Source: Leptolyngbya sp. BL0902 (GTDB taxonomy: Bacteria; Cyanobacteriota; Cyanobacteriia; Phormidesmidales; Phormidesmidaceae). Taken from it: 64,000 nucleotides of DNA. The stretch lies in contig NZ_CP046155.1 in assembly GCF_016403105.1 (NCBI RefSeq), positions 806,001 to 870,000 of the forward strand, written 5' to 3'. The translations under genes were made by a program, and so were the position numbers. How positions within the stretch are numbered: the first letter of the stretch is position 1; every line of letters begins with the position of its first letter. The notes beneath the pieces were generated by a model. It was not told where the DNA came from. It searched no databases and was given only the letters and a program-made list of their open reading frames with translations. This document shows positions 35,758 to 44,069 of this stretch, one piece after another.

Positions 35758-37208
35758 AAGGACAGGCAAGGGGGCGACACCAGCGCGAAGGCCACCACAC
35801 CAGGGGAACCGCTAGCGGGGAACCGGAAACCCGGCAGGGAAGGGTAGACCCAAAGTAGGCGCAAGGCAAGCCAAGCCACCTAGCAGGCGGAAACCGACCG
35901 GAGTAAATGTGAGAGCCACCCAGGGGCGCAAGGGCGGCAGCAGCAGAGCAACGGCAGCAGACGCAAGCCTGAGAGGAACGGCAACCCACCCACCCCAAAG
36001 GCCACGGGGCGGGATGCCTAACCCACCACCACCGACCGGAACCGCTACAAGGGGGACACCCTACCGGACGGATGGCCAGGGGGCCACAGACCAGATCCAC
36101 CAGCCGGGGGCCGGGGCCACGATCACCGAGGGCCGCACCGGGGCCGGGGCCACCTTCTTCTCCTCTGTCTAGAAACTAGGGTGGGTGGGCGGGGGGTGGG
36201 GGCGGGCATGGTCTTTCACAGAAGAAAACTCCCACCCTGGGCGGCGGGTGCCGGGGGGTGTGGGAAACTTCCTCGCTGAATAGTTGGCAGCAGGCGTTGG
36301 TAGCCTCCATCAAGCTTGTCCGTGGGGCGTCTGTTTTCCATGCCCCCTGGCGGGTATTGAACCGAAGCCGATAACCTTTTGGGTAAGCGACCCCCGCCGC
36401 CCCGTAACGCTATTGGGCTAAGCAGATAACCCCCCTAGGCTTGCGGGTGGCTGCTGGGGGCTGGGTACACAGGATAGGTTTTTAGAGGATAGCTGGGGTG
36501 CCGGGGTGGGGGCGGCAGGTGGCACAGGGCATTTCGCCGCCTAGAGTAGGTTTCCATCGGGGCATCGCTTGTCGATGCCTGGGGTGCCGGGGCTGTGGGG
36601 CGGCACTCGCCGTAGACGCCCCAAGCGCTAAGGCGGCAATCAAAGCCCGAAGGGCAACCTTATCCCTCGCTAAGCAGATCTACGACGAATGACTTACCCC
36701 TGAGATCCTTCCCTTCATCCAGGGAACACTCAACCCGTAACTTCTAACGACAATCCCTCACCTCAGCAATGGCGTGGGGGTTTCTTTATGCCAAAACAAA
36801 GCCCCTGGCCAGTGGCAGGCCAAGGGCAGACGATTTCATAGGTGCTTCAATGTCCACTACAGATAGCTTGCCCAGAACTAAACCGTTACTACCATCTAAG
36901 TCATTTGGCTGACCAGTGGACTGTCCTATGAGACTGCCTTGGCACTATATAGAGAGTAGATAGCAGCCATTGAGAGCTTGGCCACGAATGGCGCGGAGGG
37001 AAAGGCAGGCTCACCCACGATGTAGAGCATGTTGGCTGGATGAGGGTGCAGACATAGGATAGGTTTTACCGCCTGACCCCTCGGCGGGGTGTGCGGGTGG
37101 GGTCTTGGAAGGTAGGTTTGCAGAAGGTGAGGGCGGCGTGACAGCGCGGCCCATGTTACCTCCAGAGAGGGTGTGTTCTGAGGGGGATGGGCTGAGCAAT
37201 ATACTAGA
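35758..37208. other. G+C-rich region with no secure gene
   Basis: Open frames on both strands (for example 35723-36100 minus, 35909-36172 plus, 36498-36692 plus) lack ATG starts or motifs and seem to result from base bias. A rightward promoter-like sequence at 35752 could drive a non-coding RNA or a degenerate gene. Near 36340-36400 there is a weak tRNA-like arm that does not fold into a tRNA. Near 36911 there is a copy of the CCAGTGGACTGTC dispersed repeat. Confidence 0.4.
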
Positions 37209-37232
37209 TTGAGCCTGTCAGTGGAGTCAGCC

Positions 37233-37568
37233 ATGATTCAGGATATTCACTATGTAGTCGATGCCTTGGGTCATCGAGTAGCCGTCTTATTGGATTTAGC
37301 CACTTATCAACGGCTGGCAACGGTCGATCATGATCCTGATTTACTGATAGGGCTAAGCCACGATGAACTCACCGCCTTGGCCAATAGCGTTCTATCTCCA
37401 GAGTCACAAGACCAACTCCATGACTTATTGAGTCGCAACGCAGAAGAAGGGCTGTCAGAAAAAGAGCTAGCCATTCTCGACCAACTGACATCACAGGTTG
37501 ATCATCTCAATAACATTAAGGCGAAAGTTCGCTATACCTTGGAAAAGCTCAATCAGGTTAGTTCCTAA
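37233..37568 (+). CDS. Antitoxin-like protein (Phd/YefM-type N-terminus), orphan
   Basis: 111 residues from MIQDIHYVVDALGHRVAVLLDLATYQRLATV at 37233. The N-terminal 'VxDxxGxRVAVLLDLATYQRL' is like many cyanobacterial antitoxins or their DUF partners. The C-terminal helix ELAILDQLTSQVDHLNNIKAKVRYTLEKLNQ looks coiled. No toxin gene is adjacent on the same strand. Confidence 0.55.
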   Translation: MIQDIHYVVDALGHRVAVLLDLATYQRLATVDHDPDLLIGLSHDELTALANSVLSPESQDQLHDLLSRNAEEGLSEKELAILDQLTSQVDHLNNIKAKVRYTLEKLNQVSS

Positions 37569-37587
37569 AAATCTAGGGCCAACGCAC

Positions 37588-37611
37588 AAAAAAGGGGAGC
37601 CGCAGCCCCCC
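37588..37611 (-). terminator. Rho-independent terminator
   Basis: On the minus strand a GGGGGGCTGCGGCTCCCC hairpin is followed by six T. It lies 7 bp after the stop of the leftward gene and just beyond the end of the rightward gene. Confidence 0.75.
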
Positions 37612-37617
37612 AGGAAA

Positions 37618-37920
37618 CTAGCCCACCAGCCGACAGCGAACCCGACCACCCCGCACACCGCCGACCAGAGCCACCTGGCCACCGGGCACCACACAAGGAA
37701 CCGACACCGCAAAGCGCCCCGGCCCAGAGGACACCGAGCGCACCAGCACGAAGTAGCCCACGACCGCCGCCCACCGAGCCGCAAAGCCCGAAGGCAACTC
37801 AGCGAACCACACCTCAGCCACGAAGCCCGTGAACGAGCGATCCGACTCCCTCCAGGCGCACTCAACCGCACCGAACTCAGCCGCCAAACCCTGAACGAAC
37901 TCAAACGGAACTGCAAGCAT
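37618..37920 (-). CDS. Hypothetical protein
   Basis: 100 residues from MLAVPFEFVQGLAAEFGAVECAWRESDRSFTGFVAEVWFAELPSGFAARWAAVVGYFVLVRSV. Base and residue bias (Val, Gly, Ala) is like the SLOG gene. The terminator directly after its stop supports expression on this strand. No family recognised. Confidence 0.5.
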   Translation of the reverse strand: MLAVPFEFVQGLAAEFGAVECAWRESDRSFTGFVAEVWFAELPSGFAARWAAVVGYFVLVRSVSSGPGRFAVSVPCVVPGGQVALVGGVRGGRVRCRLVG

Positions 37921-38132
37921 GACAACAACCAAACGCAACAGGCTTTAAGCACGCGCTCCAGAGAGGATGTCACTCCCAAGAGTAGGCGCAAGGGCAAGGC
38001 AGACCTCAAAAACACCAGCGAAGCACCGCTCCTGCCTTGCATGGCTCCGACCCTTGCGCCGATTCCCAGCGCGTATAATAGAAAAGCCTGCGTTGGTTGG
38101 CTTACAGAGTCGTTCGCATCCCCAGGGAAGCT

Positions 38133-38501
38133 CTACACCGAATTATCCACCCAGCCGCAATGCTCACAGTCCCAATGCACACGGGGCGGCTCGGTCTGAA
38201 GCAAAGGCATTTCACAATGGGGGCATCGTCCCGTAAACAGGGGGTGACTATCCAGCAGCTCCAGCCGTTGGGCCTGGGTCAACCGTTGCACAGGTTCTAG
38301 CACCAGGTCATCCCCGTAGTAGCTAGCCCCCTCTGGTTGCCACGGTTCCCCATACCAAGCCACTGTCTCAGCGTCGGGAATGGTCAGGTCAAGCTCGAAG
38401 TCTGGGCAGTGGGTTTCCTCCACTCCCGTAGGATGCACACCACAGACCAGGAGAGGACTGCGGGCATAGAACTTACATCGGCTACAGCAGTCCAGCTTCA
38501 T
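38133..38501 (-). CDS. Zinc-ribbon protein
   Basis: 122 residues from MKLDCCSRCKFYARSPLLVCGVHP. It has N-terminal Cys motifs and a C-terminal zinc ribbon GRCPHCEMPLLQ ... WDCEHCGW. Unknown partner. Its ATG overlaps the stop of the upstream small membrane protein (ATGA). Confidence 0.65.
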   Translation of the reverse strand: MKLDCCSRCKFYARSPLLVCGVHPTGVEETHCPDFELDLTIPDAETVAWYGEPWQPEGASYYGDDLVLEPVQRLTQAQRLELLDSHPLFTGRCPHCEMPLLQTEPPRVHWDCEHCGWVDNSV

Positions 38502-38713
38502 TGACCACACGCCTCAACGCCATAGGCTTCAGTAACGGTGCCATCGGGGCTTAGGGTGGCACACCAAACGCCCCCGGCCCTCCACAGTCGATACTGGTGA
38601 CTCCCCGCATGGATCGCCGTCGTCAGCAGCATCACCGCCACCACACCCGCGCCGACCGCTCCCACCACTCGCAGGGGCCGTACTGTAGTTGGGGTTATTG
38701 GAGCGTCTTTCAT
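38498..38713 (-). CDS. Small membrane protein
   Basis: 71 residues. One hydrophobic helix (VVGAVGAGVVAVMLLTTAIHA) after a short N-terminus; the tail GVWCATLSPDGTVTEAYGVEACGQ has two Cys. Translationally coupled to the zinc-ribbon gene. Unknown. Confidence 0.55.
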   Translation of the reverse strand: MKDAPITPTTVRPLRVVGAVGAGVVAVMLLTTAIHAGSHQYRLWRAGGVWCATLSPDGTVTEAYGVEACGQ

Positions 38714-38798
38714 ACTGCACCTGAAGTCACTGGGCTTAGAGTGCCCAACAGGTTAGATTCTGAATCAGGTGTGGTGCCATGAGCTTTGAACAGGGCAA

Positions 38799-39497
38799 CT
38801 AATCATCAACGTAAATCATTGATCCGCCCATCATGCCACTACCACCAACTTTCTTACCGCTCTGGGTGATTAGACGGATTCGGGCTTTGTCTGCATCAGT
38901 AACACCGCTGTACCTGACCCAAATCGTCCATAGTTGAGTAGCGACTTCTTGCCGAGTAGCTTTGTTGAGCCCTAAAAATCCAGAGGATACGGTGATGTCG
39001 ATGCAGGTATCGCAGTCTGTCATAAATCGGTCTGGTGCTACGCGAGTGACCAACTGGCCACTGGGGTCAATGCGCCTTAGCTCAGCCGCGAAGTTTTGCA
39101 TGGGAGCTTGTCGAACCTCTGCTCGCGCTTGTGCTAGCTTGGCTTCGTAAGCTTGACTATGATTCCGCGCTACCTCAAAGTTAGCGGTATATTCAGCGAT
39201 CTTGGCCTGGGCCTCGGCGTAGTCAGGATGATCCGCAGGAACTTGGCTCAGCGAGTTAATGGCGGTGTTCCACTGCTGAGAGACAGACCGCCATTGGTTC
39301 TCAGTGGCCCCCTGCGCGGCCAATGCTGCCTCATAACCTTGCTGCTTGCCCAAGGTGAGAAAGTCTGTTTCGACGACTGGGGGGGCTTCAGCCGCAACAG
39401 CAGCAGGTGGCGCAATTTCTGGGGCGGTAGCCTGGGAAAACCCACAGGACGCTAAGGGCACGGCTAGAGCAAAGACGGTCAGATAAAGCTTGAACAT
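38799..39497 (-). CDS. Lipoprotein of unknown function
   Basis: 232 residues from MFKLYLTVFALAVPLASCGFSQ at 39497; the lipobox LASC predicts a lipid anchor. The middle is helical (NHSQAYEAKLAQARAEVRQAP). The C-terminal domain has ITVSSGFLGLNKATRQEVATQLWTIWVRYSGV and a Gly/Met-rich end. The longer frame from 39665 is not needed. Unknown role, exported. Confidence 0.7.
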   Translation of the reverse strand: MFKLYLTVFALAVPLASCGFSQATAPEIAPPAAVAAEAPPVVETDFLTLGKQQGYEAALAAQGATENQWRSVSQQWNTAINSLSQVPADHPDYAEAQAKIAEYTANFEVARNHSQAYEAKLAQARAEVRQAPMQNFAAELRRIDPSGQLVTRVAPDRFMTDCDTCIDITVSSGFLGLNKATRQEVATQLWTIWVRYSGVTDADKARIRLITQSGKKVGGSGMMGGSMIYVDD

Positions 39498-39643
39498 GGA
39501 TATCTCCGATGGTGAATGGCCTTTATGGCTTTCACGACCGTCCCCCAAGGCTTTGTAGCGGATTCTTGAGTTGATTAGGGGGTTTAGTTGGAACGATAGG
39601 CTTAGTGTGCCCAGGAATCTAACCAACACACCACCCATCCAAT

Positions 39644-39669
39644 AAAAAACCCTCGGCAATGCCAAGGGT
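39644..39669 (-). terminator. Rho-independent terminator
   Basis: On the minus strand ACCCTTGGC-ATT-GCCGAGGGT is followed by TTTTTTATT, downstream of the leftward acidic-protein gene. Confidence 0.85.
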
Positions 39670-39852
39670 AATACTCTCGCAAGGTACTGAGTTTAGGATT
39701 CCCAGGGGATAGGCGCTTATTTCATCTATCGGCCATACGGCTTAGTCCGTTATTCCCCTGGCGGTAGGCAGAAGTCACTAGAAACCGGACGAATCATGCC
39801 CTTCCGCATCCAGTATTTAATTCGGGCCATGAGGGGCGCAGGAGAGCGGAGG

Positions 39853-40167
39853 TTACTCAGAATCTTCGTCCTCACGTCGGGCGTTATCTGCTCTAAATAG
39901 GCTCCAAAAACCCTGTTGAACTTCGGCTTCATAGTATTCGTCCTCATCGAGCCTACGGTTACATTCGTCGTGCCAAGCGTCGGGATAGTCCCCGTTATAG
40001 TAGCCTCCTGTGGGAATGCCATCCTCATCTGGGCTGGAGTCGAAGGCTTCACCTCCTTCCCGCATCGCCATAGCCTGTTCGTGGCCACGCTTCGCCCAAT
40101 CCTCATCGGTCATATCGTCCTCGCCGTCTTCACCGCGCCAGGACTGTCCACCAAAGGGCCAAGCCAT
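39853..40167 (-). CDS. Acidic hypothetical protein
   Basis: 104 residues, MAWPFGGQSWRGEDGEDDMTDEDWAKRGHEQAMAM, strongly acidic (many Asp/Glu), ending FRADNARREDEDSE. Could be a DNA-mimic type protein, but only composition supports this. A terminator follows about 180 bp downstream. Confidence 0.6.
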   Translation of the reverse strand: MAWPFGGQSWRGEDGEDDMTDEDWAKRGHEQAMAMREGGEAFDSSPDEDGIPTGGYYNGDYPDAWHDECNRRLDEDEYYEAEVQQGFWSLFRADNARREDEDSE

Positions 40168-40265
40168 TTGTACTATTGCACCTCATCTTACTGGATCTAA
40201 AAACCGTTGCCTAGGGTCTGTCGGGGGTGGATGGGGTGGCCCTCGCCCCCAAGAACACCACCTAG

Positions 40266-40895
40266 TCATGGTTCACCCTTTCCCTGCATCCGCTGTTGCC
40301 GTAGGGCGTTGTAGGCGCTAACTTCCGCTTGGGTTTCCACCTTGAAGCGCTTCACTCCGCGCAATGCCCCCTGAGCCTTAAACCGTTGAAGCTCCGCCTC
40401 AGAGAAGTCATCCTCAGCGGTGTTCAGTTGATCCACAAAGGCTTGGATATCTGCCATCTCTTGTTGGTAGGTGGCCTGGAGAGAACTGCCTTGGGTCTGC
40501 ACCAGCGCTAGGGCGTTCCCCACCTCCTCCGGCATCAACTCGCCATCCATCACCCCCACCGAACTCCACTCATGGGCATAACGGCGCTTGGCGTCCTCGA
40601 CCCACGCCTTCGAGTCCATGCCATCCCGCTTCACCCGCTGGGCAAAGTCATCAAACAAATCAGCCGCGAAGTCGGTATAGCGGCGGCCATCCTTCAGCAA
40701 CGGTTCGGGGGCCACCCGTCGTAACCACTCAAACCAGCGGGTGCGAACGGTGGATGCCTTCACCTCAATGTCGGGATAGCGATTCGCAATGTCCTGGGTG
40801 CTGTAGGTGCGCCCACGGTGCGGGGGGCTGTGCGACTGCACACCGGGCGTTACATCCTCAACGGGCAAGGGGGCGTACTGTGATCCGTTTTCCAT
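40266..40895 (-). CDS. HTH-containing hypothetical protein
   Basis: 209 residues. After a short N-terminus, RTYSTQDIANRYPDIEVKASTVRTRWFEWLRRVAPEPLLKDGRRYTDFAADLFDDFAQRV resembles a MerR-like winged helix that reads a DNA site. The rest is helical. It is divergent from the CopG-like gene at 41131 across a repeat-rich operator region. Confidence 0.6.
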   Translation of the reverse strand: MENGSQYAPLPVEDVTPGVQSHSPPHRGRTYSTQDIANRYPDIEVKASTVRTRWFEWLRRVAPEPLLKDGRRYTDFAADLFDDFAQRVKRDGMDSKAWVEDAKRRYAHEWSSVGVMDGELMPEEVGNALALVQTQGSSLQATYQQEMADIQAFVDQLNTAEDDFSEAELQRFKAQGALRGVKRFKVETQAEVSAYNALRQQRMQGKGEP

Positions 40896-41040
40896 CGGTG
40901 TGTCCTGCTAGGGGAATTCGGCCAACCCCTCATCAATCGGGGCTGTGAGCCTGTGCGCTGCCTGTATCCCCGCTGCACCAGAGCTGTGCGGTAGTGGGTG
41001 TATCCGGTGTGCGCTGACTTCCCTGTTCGATAGCACGGAT

Positions 41041-41092
41041 GTACTTTAAGGTAAAGCACGTTAAGGTAAAGTACATTACCCTAGGGTACTTT
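41041..41092. promoter_or_regulatory. Operator-like repeats between divergent genes
   Basis: Direct repeats TTAAGGTAAAGCAC (41046-41059) and TTAAGGTAAAGTAC (41061-41074), flanked by inverted GTACTTT (41041-41047) and AAAGTAC (41068-41074), then a GGGTACTTT. Likely binding site of the CopG-like or HTH protein. Confidence 0.65.
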
Positions 41093-41130
41093 CAAGCATT
41101 TAGGATGATGGCTATCCCCAGAACATCTCC

Positions 41131-41287
41131 CATGGCCACTACAAAAGAAGTCCTCTCGGTTTATCTCGATGCTGATCTCAAGGAAGACCTAGCCCGGATG
41201 GCTAAGGCAGAGGATCGGTCGATGGCCTACATTGCCGCCAAGGCCATTGAGAAGGCGGTGCAAGAGTGGAAAGCAGGTCAGCCTTGA
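41131..41287 (+). CDS. CopG-like ribbon-helix-helix protein
   Basis: 51 residues from MATTKEVLSVYLDADLKEDLARMAKAEDRSMAYIAAKAIEKAVQEWKAGQP, a clear RHH fold as in antitoxins and plasmid copy regulators. The start is set by the ATCCCCAGAACATCTCCC leader box just before the ATG. No toxin follows; a hairpin follows the stop. Confidence 0.75.
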
Positions 41288-41302
41288 TGAGCTACTGCCA
41301 TG

Positions 41303-41332
41303 AAAAAGCCCTAGGCCAAATGGCTTAGGGCT
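41303..41332. terminator. Hairpin downstream of CopG-like gene
   Basis: AGCCCTAGGCC-AAAT-GGCTTAGGGCT, 11 pairs with one wobble. The A-run precedes it, so a T-run follows it only on the minus strand. It may act as a terminator or RNA 3' end in either direction. Confidence 0.6.
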
Positions 41333-41438
41333 AACGTGGATGTAGTGTGATAGTACAATAATACCATATCTGTTCTGGAGTTCACAGCGGCGATTATCGT
41401 GGGTAGGGTGGCAAGACAGTCCACTGGACAGACCTGCC

Positions 41439-42005
41439 ATGACTAGCACGATTGATATTGATGAATTGCCTCTTCAAAGCTTGCCCGACCGTTACGGGGT
41501 GGCTCGTTCCCAGGTCTTCAACCGCATCAAGGCACTGGGCATCGAAACGATTAAGCGCAAGAACAAAGCCTACGTCAATCAAGACCAGTTGGCCCTATTG
41601 GATGATCTCCATGACCTCATCCAGGATGGCAAGACCCTGGATGAAGCAGCGGCTATCGTCAACCCCACCCCAAGACAGTCCCGCGAGACTCCAGGACAGT
41701 ACATCGTCCCAACAGCAGGGGCCATGCTTGGGCCGTCCTACGAGACACCTGGACAGCTAGAGCTACTGCAAGCCCTGGTGGCCACCCTTGCCCAGCAGCA
41801 GCCCTCGGCCCCCATCAATCCCCTGGCCCGATTCGAGCAGCTTCAGGCCATGGCGGATCACGACTGGCGACCTAGCACCCAAGACCTCGCAGACCTCCTA
41901 GGGCTGGCCTCGCTCTCTGGCCCATCCTTCGAGCGTTATGGATTCCGCTTCACCAGGGCTGGCAAGAATGGGTCACAAACCGCTTGGAAAGTGGAGAAGC
42001 TGTAG
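41439..42005 (+). CDS. HTH-containing hypothetical protein
   Basis: 188 residues. LPDRYGVARSQVFNRIKALGIETIKRKNKAYVNQDQLALLDDLHDLIQDG is a MerR-like HTH plus helix. The centre is a Gln/Pro-rich linker. The C-terminal RPSTQDLADLLGLASLSGPSFERYGFRFTRAGKNGSQTAWKVEKL looks like a second small domain. It is immediately upstream of the toxin-antitoxin pair and may be their regulator. Confidence 0.6.
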   Translation: MTSTIDIDELPLQSLPDRYGVARSQVFNRIKALGIETIKRKNKAYVNQDQLALLDDLHDLIQDGKTLDEAAAIVNPTPRQSRETPGQYIVPTAGAMLGPSYETPGQLELLQALVATLAQQQPSAPINPLARFEQLQAMADHDWRPSTQDLADLLGLASLSGPSFERYGFRFTRAGKNGSQTAWKVEKL

Positions 42006-42007
42006 CG

Positions 42008-42259
42008 ATGGACTATCGGTTGACTCGTCACGCCATCGAAGGATTGGGCGAACGCAGCATTCCGCTCCAGCTTGTGGAGATGGTCTTAGCCGATCCAGAA
42101 CAGCAGTTCGAGGAAGATGGCCTCATGGTTTACCAAAGCAGATTTGAGGGGACACAGGGAAAAACCTATCTCCTACGGGTCTTCGTCAATACCGCCGTTT
42201 CCCCCGCTAGAGTTGTTACCGTTTATAGAACCAGCAAACTTAACAAATACTGGAGGTGA
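42008..42259 (+). CDS. DUF4258 RelE-like toxin
   Basis: 83 residues from MDYRLTRHAIEGLGERSIPLQLVEMVLADPEQ. The H-x6-R start and later YLLRVFVNTAVSPARVVTVYRTSKLNKYW fit DUF4258, a RelE-fold RNase-like toxin family. The DUF2283 gene follows 2 bp later. Two bases separate it from the upstream gene stop. Confidence 0.8.
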   Translation: MDYRLTRHAIEGLGERSIPLQLVEMVLADPEQQFEEDGLMVYQSRFEGTQGKTYLLRVFVNTAVSPARVVTVYRTSKLNKYWR

Positions 42260-42261
42260 TC

Positions 42262-42468
42262 ATGCAAGCCAAGTACGACTCTGAAGTAGACGTTTTGAGA
42301 ATCCGTTGGTCAGATGCTCCTATTGATGAAAGCGATGAGGATAAACCAGGGGTCATCCTCGACTACGACAAAGATGGCCATGTCGTTGGAATCGAGATTT
42401 TGAATGCCTCCAAACGGATTGAGGACATCGCCCAGCTTTCGATTCAGGCCACTCAGGTTTCCCAGTAA
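42262..42468 (+). CDS. DUF2283 antitoxin
   Basis: 68 residues from MQAKYDSEVDVLRIRWSDAPIDESDEDKPGVILDYDKDGHVVGIEILNASKRI. This is the DUF2283 pattern (acidic, beta-rich), the usual partner of DUF4258. A GGAGGTGATC sequence overlapping the toxin stop provides a strong ribosome binding site. Confidence 0.85.
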   Translation: MQAKYDSEVDVLRIRWSDAPIDESDEDKPGVILDYDKDGHVVGIEILNASKRIEDIAQLSIQATQVSQ

Positions 42469-42481
42469 TAGAAACGGCCCT

Positions 42482-42802
42482 ATGCCTTCTAAGCCCCAAA
42501 CCCTCACCTGCGGCGACCTAGTGAAGCTGAAAGACCCCTACCAAGGCCGCTACGGCTATGGCGTGGTGGTGGAAATTACCAGCCGTACCCGCCAGGGCCA
42601 GCCGCGCAACGTTAGCCTTCACCTCTACGACGATGAAGGGCAGCTTTATATCGAGCCGCTGTATGTCGCCAAGGGGCTCATGGTGCCCAGCTATGTAGAC
42701 TTCCATGTATCAGAACTGACCTGGTATCGACGGGTTAGCGATCAGGGCTACCACACCATTCCCAAGCCGCCCGATTGGTCAGTGGAGCGGTATTTGGCTT
42801 AG
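42482..42802 (+). CDS. SH3/KOW-like hypothetical protein
   Basis: 106 residues from MPSKPQTLTCGDLVKLKDPYQGRYGYGVVVEITSRTRQGQPRNVSLHLYDDEGQLYIEPLYV. The N-terminal strand pattern is KOW-like. Unknown; it ends 3 bp into the opposite gene and lies 13 bp after the antitoxin. Confidence 0.65.
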   Translation: MPSKPQTLTCGDLVKLKDPYQGRYGYGVVVEITSRTRQGQPRNVSLHLYDDEGQLYIEPLYVAKGLMVPSYVDFHVSELTWYRRVSDQGYHTIPKPPDWSVERYLA

Positions 42803-43122
42803 GAGTTGTCTTGCTGGATGGCGAACGGGTCTGAGTGTATGGAGCGATACTTGGCAATCACCTGACGCATTTCCTCTCGCACTAACCGATGTAGCTTTGG
42901 GTCAGCCTTTAGGGGTTCTGTGAAGTCTGGGGCAATCAGGGAGACATTACCATCCTTGTCAAAGGCTAAATGCATCTCGGTCACATTGACGAAGGGTTCC
43001 AAGTCCTTCAAGAGGTGGTGGAACGCATTGTAGATTTGGCTAATATCCTGTCCTGAAGCCATGGAGACAATTACTGTTGGATGGTGTTGGACGGTTGCTT
43101 TGCCATTATAGGACAGTCCCAC
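42799..43122 (-). CDS. Hypothetical protein
   Basis: 107 residues, or 87 from MASGQDISQIYNAFHHLLKDLEPF at 43062. It has KDGNVSLIAPDFTEPLKADPKLHRLVREEMRQVIAKY. No recognised family. A GGACAGTCCCACAGGACAG dispersed repeat lies at its 5' end. Confidence 0.5.
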   Translation of the reverse strand: MGLSYNGKATVQHHPTVIVSMASGQDISQIYNAFHHLLKDLEPFVNVTEMHLAFDKDGNVSLIAPDFTEPLKADPKLHRLVREEMRQVIAKYRSIHSDPFAIQQDNS

Positions 43123-43131
43123 AGGACAGCC

Positions 43132-43974
43132 CTAGACTACCTCAACATAGGGCGTTGTGGCTTCCGGGCGGCGCTGCTCCTTGAGGATGGACACAAACTC
43201 CGCTACCACCTGCTGGGGTCGCCTTAGACAGTCCTGGGCCGTGAACCGTACCGTCGGCAGTCCTGCCCTCAGCAGCACTCGGTCACGGGCATAGTCTCGT
43301 ACCGCCTGATCCTGAGCATTGTGGTGTTGTCCATCTACCTCCAAGATGAGGCCCACCCCTTGGTAGAACACCATGAAATCAGTCTCTACCCGCCCTGTAA
43401 GCTGGCTGTCGCTGACGATGGTATCTTGCAGCCCCACTCGACCCCGAACATTGGCAAAGTAAAGTAGCCCCGTTTGCTCCAGGGCTTCTGCGATGCGAAT
43501 CTCGGCCTCAGAACGGAGGTATAGCCCACCCCATTCCTTGGTGTAGTTGCCCCCGGCCTGGGAGGTGGAAGGGCTAGACGTGGTGAGGATCGTCCCATGG
43601 AGGATTTGCTCGACCTGGGCCTTGTACCCTTCATTACAAAAAATGTGCCAGTGGTGCTGAGACCCGGCACCCCCCGGTTGTCCCGCATAGGCGATATGGA
43701 ACACGCCTTCCTTGATGAAGCAGACAAAGCCAGGGCGTGTCCGGTTATAGAGCCACGCATTCATCTTTTGCCGTGCCTTTGTCCTCGCCGCCCGCTTCAG
43801 GTTGCGGCTCGACGCATTCAGGGCCAAGAACACATCCAGCAGCTTCCCGGTCGGCACCAGGTAGACATAGGGTAGGTTGCCCCCGATAGAAACCAAGGTA
43901 TCGCTGGTGGCTGACTGGCCAGTGGTGGCAAGGTTGAACTCTAGAGTCTGGGGATCATCGACAACGGTAGGCAT
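43132..43974 (-). CDS. PD-(D/E)XK-like nuclease (DUF559/Vsr-type C-terminus)
   Basis: 280 residues. The C-terminal half shows RSEAEIRIAEALEQTGLLYFANVRGRV, then RVETDFMVFYQGVGLILEVDGQHHN and VRDYARDRVLLRAGLPTVRFTAQDC, the PD-(D/E)XK core of DUF559/very-short-patch-repair-like nucleases. The N-terminal part is unrecognised. It is the first of a nuclease-rich cluster to 46.1 kb and may be a defence or recombination enzyme. Confidence 0.8.
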   Translation of the reverse strand: MPTVVDDPQTLEFNLATTGQSATSDTLVSIGGNLPYVYLVPTGKLLDVFLALNASSRNLKRAARTKARQKMNAWLYNRTRPGFVCFIKEGVFHIAYAGQPGGAGSQHHWHIFCNEGYKAQVEQILHGTILTTSSPSTSQAGGNYTKEWGGLYLRSEAEIRIAEALEQTGLLYFANVRGRVGLQDTIVSDSQLTGRVETDFMVFYQGVGLILEVDGQHHNAQDQAVRDYARDRVLLRAGLPTVRFTAQDCLRRPQQVVAEFVSILKEQRRPEATTPYVEVV

Positions 43975-44069
43975 CGTTACCTCTTGGGCGCTTCCCCTAG
44001 CATTCCCAGCCCTTCATCAAATGAAACAGTCCTGTAGGACAGTCCTGTGAAAGGTGTCATAAGCCACCA

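Noticed and set aside
36338-36404. tRNA-like sequence with GGTTCAATACC arm on the minus strand
   Set aside because: The T stem has mismatches, there is no D arm or matching acceptor, and the length is too short. At most it is a relic.
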